A stretch of DNA of 64,000 nucleotides from Firm-04 sp045627405 (GTDB taxonomy: Bacteria; Bacillota; Clostridia; Oscillospirales; Ruminococcaceae). Below, one piece after another: positions 58,958 to 64,000 of this stretch. The stretch spans positions 13,544-77,543 of the forward strand of contig JAZQNP010000093.1 of the NCBI GenBank assembly GCA_045627405.1, read 5' to 3'. Each line of letters starts with the position of its first letter. Position 1 is the stretch's first letter. The notes under the pieces are model-generated. The model worked only from the letters and a program-made list of their open reading frames with translations. It was not told the origin of the DNA and searched no databases. Made by a program: the position numbers and the translations under genes.

Positions 58958-59150
58958 TTTCCGGCTTTGCGGGGCAGAGGCGGCGTTCGCTGCGGGTGAT
59001 CGACGGCATCTCATTCAGTACATGCGGAATCGGTCGCAGTTGCAATCATTTTCTCATGTAAATCTGCGCAATCTGTAAACCAGTATTTGGCGGATTGCAT
59101 AAGTTTTTGCCACCCGTTTTATCAATAATCACAAAAACGGTATCGGACTA

Positions 59151-59179
59151 TTGACTTTACGGTTCAGGTTTATTATAAT
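59151..59179 (+). promoter_or_regulatory. Sigma-A promoter of the scaffoldin cluster
   Basis: TTGACT, 17 bases, TATAAT. It implies a 5' leader of about 285 bases before the adaptor scaffoldin. The stretch 58958-59150 shows nothing else. Confidence 0.78.
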
Positions 59180-59469
59180 GGTAATAAGCCGTATTGTCCG
59201 GAATAGGTATACCCTTTTGCAGATGGAGCGTGTTCGGCGCATGTCTCCGGATGTGAAACAAATCGGGCAATATGATGCGGAACAGATGGGCGAACTCTGC
59301 GGTTAACACAGACCTGCTACCGACTTCTTTCGTGTGGCCGCAAGGAGTGAAGCGCACGGTGCGCAAGTGCCGGACGCGGAAACTCCGCTCGCACCGAAAT
59401 ATACGGAAAAAGGAGTGTATCAGCGCATTTCCTGCCGTATATCAAAATGATGAAAGAAGGAGGAAAGGA
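59180..59469 (+). promoter_or_regulatory. Long structured 5' leader of the adaptor scaffoldin gene
   Basis: About 285 transcribed, untranslated bases. Short perfect hairpins are evident: GCGCA-CGG-TGCGC (59352-59364) and GCGGA-AAC-TCCGC (59376-59388), preceded by GCCGCAAG (59337-59344) and GTGCCG (59367-59372). The same octamer and hexamer occur in order in the next leader. No known riboswitch class was recognised. Confidence 0.5.
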
Positions 59470-60345
59470 ATGAAGGCGCAGAAAGCGGTCGGCGGTATTT
59501 TGCAAATGCGGAATACCGTTCTCGGCGCGATTGCAGGTGTGGCAGCGATCAGCTCTGCGGCAGCACTCGGCGTGATCAGCCGTGCGGCGGAAAATCCGGA
59601 TACTGAAACGGCAGCGATAACTGTGAATACAGTTGCTGCGGATACAAACGGAGCTTTCACTGCGACGGTCTATCTGGACGAGCTGCCTGACACGGGGCTT
59701 TGCGCACTGGACTTTGCGATTGCATACGATTCGGCCGTTCTGACAATCAGCGACGTGGAACTGCTCTATGACACGGGCGCGGAGGCTGCGGAGATTCTTG
59801 TGAATCCGGATTTCGCCGGCACGGTCTTCACCTATGAAGACATCGGCGGCGAGCTGCGGATCCGCTGGGCAACGGGGCTGCGCAACCGTGACTACTGGCT
59901 CTGCGAGGAGCAGGCGTTCTTTACAGTCAGCGGGACATTCAGCGAACAAGCTGAACCCGGATGCTGTGAGACGCTTCGTATCGTTCCTGCCACGCGGGAG
60001 ACCTATACCGGCTCCGGTGAAATCAACACCGTGATTGTCGCGGGGTATCTCGATGACGAGGGCAATTCCCACAACTGCGAAACAAGGCTCAAAGACGGTG
60101 CGGTCTGGAATCCGCTTGATGAAACAGGTGCAACCATGTACGGGGACATCAATCTGGACGGACAGATCACGACGTCGGATGCAGTGTTTATGCACCGCGC
60201 TTTGTCAGAGCAGGATGCTTTGTGCGCCGCCAGCTATGCAAACGCAGACTGTGAGTTTGACAGGGTGTTTTCGATTGCTGATGTGACGCTGATGCTTCGT
60301 GTTCTCAAAGGAGAACAGGAGGTCTCGGCACTCGGAGCCCACTGA
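59470..60345 (+). CDS. Adaptor scaffoldin: one cohesin plus dockerin (ScaC-like)
   Basis: A 291-residue secreted protein. A signal/anchor segment (about 16-38) precedes a cohesin-like beta-sandwich (about 47-195, with GAFTATVYLDELPDTGLCALDFAIAYD) and a C-terminal dockerin (about 223-281). The first calcium loop DINLDGQITTSD is canonical; in the second (DCEFDRVFSIAD) the usual glycine is Arg. This cohesin-dockerin architecture and the position ahead of a polycohesin gene match ScaC of the R. flavefaciens scaC-scaA-scaB cluster, an adaptor that changes the enzyme repertoire of the cellulosome. AAGGAGG six bases before the ATG fixes the start. Confidence 0.82.
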   Translation: MKAQKAVGGILQMRNTVLGAIAGVAAISSAAALGVISRAAENPDTETAAITVNTVAADTNGAFTATVYLDELPDTGLCALDFAIAYDSAVLTISDVELLYDTGAEAAEILVNPDFAGTVFTYEDIGGELRIRWATGLRNRDYWLCEEQAFFTVSGTFSEQAEPGCCETLRIVPATRETYTGSGEINTVIVAGYLDDEGNSHNCETRLKDGAVWNPLDETGATMYGDINLDGQITTSDAVFMHRALSEQDALCAASYANADCEFDRVFSIADVTLMLRVLKGEQEVSALGAH

Positions 60346-60590
60346 GACTCGCCCACGGAGTTATGCATCGCACGGGTAGTGCATACTCAGGTTCCGTGAT
60401 ATGCGGCGCAATATGCGCCTTTGGCATATCAACTGCAACGTTCATGGTCGGCAAATAGCCGCAAGCTCCGTCGGGAGCGTGCCGACGGAGAAACGCCGAA
60501 CAAGCCAACAAAACCTCAAAAAAACAAACATGTGTTTGAACCGTGAAAGGGCGGCTGTCGCGGATTCAAGCCAGAAAGGAACAAGTTGTC
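60346..60590 (+). promoter_or_regulatory. Structured intergenic leader before the polycohesin scaffoldin
   Basis: 245 bases without a gene and dense in inverted repeats: CACGGA/TCCGTG (60354-60398) enclosing TATGCA/TGCATA, GATATGC/GCATATC (60398-60430) enclosing GGCGCA-ATA-TGCGCC, and CTCCGTCGG-N7-CCGACGGAG (60466-60490). GCCGCAAG (60458-60465) and GTGCCG (60479-60484) recur from the first leader. No promoter of good match was seen; it may be an intra-operon regulatory RNA. Confidence 0.5.
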
Positions 60591-63500
60591 ATGAAGAAAT
60601 TCATCTCTGCACTTATGTCGTTGTCGATCGCGGCGACGGCAATGGGCGGCACCTTCGCGGTCAGCACGGATGCTGCTACGAACGGCTCTGTGAGCTCCAC
60701 AGAGATCACGTTCCTCTCCGAAGATCAGAGCACAGTGACTGTGCAGCAGGGTACTGCTGCAAAGATTCCGGTCGCAATGTATGTGACCCAGTCTCAGGGC
60801 TTCTACTCCCTGAACCTCAAAATGGTTATCGCAAAAGACGGCAAGATCGTTCTCGGTGAGGACGGCCGTGAGGGCGTCAGCTTTGAGGAGTGGGGCAAGG
60901 AAACTGCTTCCGCTCTCGCAAAGATCCAGAGCGACATCGCAGAAGTTAATCAGAAGATGAGAGAAAGCGAAGGCTATGATCCGAGCAAAGAGATTGATGA
61001 TCTGAGCAAGAACAACAATCACTGGGTATACGGCAGCTATGGCTTTGAGCTTTCCAACTGGGATAATGCGGACAGCGAGAGCGGCTTCGTTACCGGTGAA
61101 AAGCTCTGCCTCGATTCCGGTTACTTCTCCAACGATGCCTCTGCGGGCACCAGCGGCGGCTTCTCTACGTTCGCAGCCGATAAGTTCTCGATGTTCTACA
61201 TCACGAACGGCGCAAACGTTTACACGGGTACTGAGACTGTTTATGCAGACGCATATTATGGCTATGTTGCATCCGGTCTGTCCGGCAGACAGTGGAGAAA
61301 CAACGGCACTCCGATCAACACCTGGGACAACACTGAATCGTGGGTGAAGGACTATGTTCTGAACCGTTTCTATGTTGAGGTTCCGGCTGATGCAGAAGCA
61401 GGTACTTACACCTTGCAGCTGCTCGAAAATGAGGAGTACTTCAACCCGAGCGCAATCACATGGGCACAGACCGAAGCAACTGCTCCGGATAACAGCAAGA
61501 ATAACATTACCCAGAACAAGCTGACAATCGTTGTTGAGGGTGAGAACAACACGACAACAACTTCTACCTCTACTTCTACTTCCACAACCACAACCACAAC
61601 GACCACACGGACTTCTGTCACGACGACTTCCACCACGAAGCCGCAGCAGGGTGAGACAGAAGTGAAGCCGAGCACACCGGCTGGCACGATCCAGTTCGAT
61701 CTGCTCCCGATGCCGGGCGAGAATCCGGTTGACTATGATGTCACCTATTCCGGCGGCTACAATGTGATTCATGCAAACGGCGGCGACGAGATCGTCATGG
61801 CACTGTATGTGTCCAACGATCCCGGATGCGGCGGTCAGCTGATCATCATGGACTTCTCTGAGGTCATCTACCTCGAAACAGATGCAGGTTCTTCCGCAGC
61901 ATATGCAGGTGTTGGCGTACAGGTCAATGACGATTATGTCAGCACACCGGATGCAGCAACGGGCGATCAGTACCTGAGCATTACCTGGGCAGCATCGGCA
62001 TCCAAGACTGCTGATCCGACCCAGCCGCTCTGCGTCTTCGTCATCGAAGCTCCGGCAGAAGACGGCATCTACACCATCGGTGAGACCACATTCCAGGCAG
62101 AGACTGAGGATGCACAGGGCAACACCACTTATGTGACCCGTCGCACTGAGGTCCTTGACATCGACATCAACCCGATTCCGTATGTCTTCTATGGCTTGCA
62201 GATCGTTGTTGAGGAGGATGTGACCACCACAAGCACAACCACCACGACCACCACGACAACTACGACTACCACAACAACTACCACAACCACTACCACGACG
62301 AGCGCAACCGTTCCGGCGGGCGATTCCGAGTGGATGATTGCAACGACAGTTGCAGCAGCAGGCGAGACCGGTGTCAAGGTTCCGGTATCCGTCAAGAATG
62401 ACGAAGGAACTTCCGGCTTCGTCGTAGGCTTTGCACACGACAGCGCACTGACATTCCAGGGTGTCGAGTGGGTCGGCGGTTATACCGGCGAAGTTGTCAT
62501 CAACAACGACCAGATTCTTGTTGTTTGGTCTGACGACAACGGCGCGGATCAGGCACTGACAAATGAAACTGTCATCCTGAACCTGATCTTCGATGCACCC
62601 GATGCAGCAGGCGAATATCCTGTCACATTCAGCGAGCTGACAGTGGTCAACACTGACGGCAACGAGCTGACGGTTGCAAAGACCGACGGTATGGTCATTG
62701 TTGAGCAGACATCTACTACCACAACGACCAGCACCACCGAGTCCAGCACAACCACCACCACGACGAGTGCGACCGTTCCGGCGGGCGATTCCGAGTGGAT
62801 GATCGCAACGACAGTTGCAGCAGCAGGCGAGACCGGCGTGAAGGTTCCGGTATCCGTCAAGAATGACGAGGGAACTTCCGGCTTCGTTGTAGACTTCACT
62901 TACGACCCGAGCCTCATTTATGAGGGCATCGAGTGGGTCGGCGGCTACACCGGTGAAGTTGTTGTGAACCAGAACAGCGTTCGTGTTGTCTGGTCCGATG
63001 ACAACGGCGCAGATCAGACGCTGACAGAAGAAACTGTCATCCTGAACCTGATCTTCACAGCACCGGATGCAGCAGGCGAATATCCTGTCAACTTCGGCGA
63101 GCTGACAGTGGTCAACACTGACGGCAATGAGCTGACGGTTGCAAAGACCGACGGTATGGTCATCGTTGAGGCGACAACGACTACATCGACGACGACCACC
63201 ACCGAGTCCGACACAACCACAACGACAACATCTACAACCGAGTCTGACTCGACCTCAACCACCACTTCTACGACCGAGTCCGATACGACCACGACAACCA
63301 CTTCTACCACTGCGTCCACGACGACTACAACTACGACAACTGAGTCTACCACAACGACCACTACCACTACCCTGGCTCCCGGTGAAGTCGGCTGGTACAT
63401 CGCAACGACAGTTGCAGCAGCAGGCGAGACCGGTGTCAAGGTTCCGGTAACAGTCAAGAATGACCCGGGTACCGCAGGCTTTGTTGTGAACTTCACCTAC

Positions 63501-64000
63501 GATGAGGCACTCACATTGGAGGGCATCGAGTGGGCAGCAGGTTACACAGGCGAAGTCGTCATCAACAAGGATCAGCTCTATGTTGTCTGGTCTGATGACA
63601 ACGGTGAGAACCAGGTTGTTGCAGACGATACCGTCGTTCTGTACCTCGTGTTCACTGCACCGGATGCAGCCGGCGAGTATCCTGTGAACTTCGGAGAGCT
63701 GACCATCGTGAATACCGATGGAAACGATCTCACGATCTATCAGGAAAACGGTATGGTGATTGTTGAAGAAACAACAACTACTTCGACAACAACCACAACC
63801 ACCACAGAGTCCGGTACAACCACGACCACGACTTCTGCGACTGAGTCTGACTCGACGACAACCACCACTTCTACGACCGAGTCCGGTACGACCACGACGA
63901 CCACTTCTACAACCGAGTCCGGTACGACCGAGTCCGGTACAACCACAACAACGACCGGTACAACCACAACAACGACCGGTACAACCACAACAACGACCGG
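60591..64000 (+). CDS. Multi-cohesin scaffoldin (ScaA/ScaB-like), 3' partial
   Basis: The frame is open from an ATG preceded by AAAGGA to the end of the window, giving at least 1136 residues. Order: signal peptide (1-28); N-terminal module I (about 30-310), cohesin-like at its start; Thr linker; module II (about 364-540), with GDEIVMALYVSNDPGCGGQL; Thr linker; then three closely similar cohesins starting at 62301, 62766 and 63382, each with TTVAAAGETGVKVPV, VWSDDNG and PDAAGEYPV. The linkers are TTTTT/TTESDTTT repeats. It should display dockerin enzymes such as the GH5 or the adaptor. The C-terminus (dockerin, sortase or other anchor) lies outside the window, so ScaA versus ScaB is undecided. 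Confidence 0.88.
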   Translation, partial: MKKFISALMSLSIAATAMGGTFAVSTDAATNGSVSSTEITFLSEDQSTVTVQQGTAAKIPVAMYVTQSQGFYSLNLKMVIAKDGKIVLGEDGREGVSFEEWGKETASALAKIQSDIAEVNQKMRESEGYDPSKEIDDLSKNNNHWVYGSYGFELSNWDNADSESGFVTGEKLCLDSGYFSNDASAGTSGGFSTFAADKFSMFYITNGANVYTGTETVYADAYYGYVASGLSGRQWRNNGTPINTWDNTESWVKDYVLNRFYVEVPADAEAGTYTLQLLENEEYFNPSAITWAQTEATAPDNSKNNITQNKLTIVVEGENNTTTTSTSTSTSTTTTTTTTRTSVTTTSTTKPQQGETEVKPSTPAGTIQFDLLPMPGENPVDYDVTYSGGYNVIHANGGDEIVMALYVSNDPGCGGQLIIMDFSEVIYLETDAGSSAAYAGVGVQVNDDYVSTPDAATGDQYLSITWAASASKTADPTQPLCVFVIEAPAEDGIYTIGETTFQAETEDAQGNTTYVTRRTEVLDIDINPIPYVFYGLQIVVEEDVTTTSTTTTTTTTTTTTTTTTTTTTTTSATVPAGDSEWMIATTVAAAGETGVKVPVSVKNDEGTSGFVVGFAHDSALTFQGVEWVGGYTGEVVINNDQILVVWSDDNGADQALTNETVILNLIFDAPDAAGEYPVTFSELTVVNTDGNELTVAKTDGMVIVEQTSTTTTTSTTESSTTTTTTSATVPAGDSEWMIATTVAAAGETGVKVPVSVKNDEGTSGFVVDFTYDPSLIYEGIEWVGGYTGEVVVNQNSVRVVWSDDNGADQTLTEETVILNLIFTAPDAAGEYPVNFGELTVVNTDGNELTVAKTDGMVIVEATTTTSTTTTTESDTTTTTTSTTESDSTSTTTSTTESDTTTTTTSTTASTTTTTTTTESTTTTTTTTLAPGEVGWYIATTVAAAGETGVKVPVTVKNDPGTAGFVVNFTYDEALTLEGIEWAAGYTGEVVINKDQLYVVWSDDNGENQVVADDTVVLYLVFTAPDAAGEYPVNFGELTIVNTDGNDLTIYQENGMVIVEETTTTSTTTTTTTESGTTTTTTSATESDSTTTTTSTTESGTTTTTTSTTESGTTESGTTTTTTGTTTTTTGTTTTTT
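62301..63770 (+). repeat. Three tandem cohesin-coding repeats
   Basis: Repeats 1 and 2 are spaced exactly 465 bases apart and are nearly identical over most of the module. The third begins 597 bases after the second because of a longer Thr linker and is more diverged. Runs such as GTTGCAGCAGCAGGCGAGAC are shared by all three. Confidence 0.9.
63936..63998 (+). repeat. Three perfect 21-base repeats in the Thr linker
   Basis: A 21-base unit beginning GGTACAACCACAACAACGAC occurs three times head to tail, encoding GTTTTTT, and continues past the window end. Confidence 0.93.

Noticed and set aside
59180..60590. Cyclic-di-GMP or cobalamin riboswitch in the scaffoldin leaders
   Set aside because: Short pieces look similar (GGCAAA, AGACCTGC), but the conserved cores do not occur in the required order. 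Reported only as unclassified structured leaders.
62218..62290. CRISPR-like or minisatellite array in the Thr-codon runs
   Set aside because: The repeats are in-frame Thr/Ser linker codons of the scaffoldin with no unique spacers.
60516..62438. A 640-codon open frame on the minus strand opposite the scaffoldin gene, and similar Val-rich minus frames up to 63988
   Set aside because: They are antisense shadows of Thr codons (ACN) in the plus-strand scaffoldin, which has signal peptide, cohesin modules and a ribosome-binding site; the Val runs mirror the Thr linkers.

Overview
The window looks like a chromosomal segment of a cellulolytic Ruminococcus (Oscillospiraceae, R. flavefaciens / R. champanellensis group). 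Four things point there: a GH5 glycanase carrying a Ruminococcus-type dockerin, a cohesin-plus-dockerin adaptor scaffoldin directly followed by a multi-cohesin scaffoldin with long Thr linkers, a moderately GC-rich Gram-positive gene style with strong Shine-Dalgarno sites, and sigma-A promoters with almost invariant 17-bp spacers. Nearly all of the sequence is protein coding. No rRNA, tRNA or CRISPR array was recognised.

Layout. 1-2.1 kb: 3' end of a 2-oxoacid (branched-chain) ferredoxin oxidoreductase operon. 2.1-2.7 kb: RelE/Phd-type toxin-antitoxin cassette between two identical hairpins. 2.8-4.2 kb: TrpB2-type tryptophan synthase beta. 4.4-9.4 kb: FGGY sugar kinase, AraD epimerase, two flavin-reductase-family proteins, a membrane protein and Spo0A. 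9.6-11.6 kb: dockerin-bearing GH5. 12-22.8 kb: SpoVAC, VanY-type peptidase, PurA, the YfmF/YfmH pair, Lgt, FolD, a degenerate VanY paralogue and PspA. 22.9-27.2 kb: operon of split transketolase, a MurL-like epimerase and GalE. 27.3-28.1 kb: small XRE regulator with twin operators and a TM2 protein. 28.3-30 kb: OadG/OadB sodium-pump subunits. 30-34.4 kb: SH3-like lipoprotein and a VWA/solute-binding-like operon. 34.6-40.7 kb: IspH-S1 fusion, DacA-type carboxypeptidase and two tandem zinc-ribbon membrane paralogues. 41.1-42.3 kb: an AT-rich island with two exported proteins of unknown function. 42.7-45.7 kb: zur-znuACB zinc uptake operon. 45.6-49.1 kb: membrane-protein operon with DUF2975/XRE regulators. 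49.3-53.6 kb: glycogen phosphorylase, then a sigma factor and its likely anti-sigma partner. 53.6 kb: acyl carrier protein. 54-57.4 kb: gerA-type germinant-receptor operon. 57.6-58.9 kb: CapA-like lipoprotein. 59.2 kb to the end: start of a scaffoldin (sca) cluster.

How the genes fit together. Three themes stand out. The first is plant-fibre degradation: GH5-dockerin, adaptor scaffoldin and polycohesin scaffoldin, with AraB/AraD-like pentose metabolism, transketolase and glycogen phosphorylase downstream in metabolism. The second is an endospore programme: Spo0A with a nearby 0A box, SpoVAC and GerA/B/C. The third is cell-envelope maintenance: VanY, DacA, MurL, Lgt, PspA and IspH.

Most unusual items: the AT-rich pair at 41.2-42.3 kb sharing an unrecognised domain; the highly structured RNA leaders ahead of both scaffoldin genes, which share short motifs; the Cys/His-rich tail on ZnuC paired with an acid-rich ZnuA; a VanY homologue that has lost all recognisable zinc ligands; and the twin palindromic operators around the TM2 promoter.
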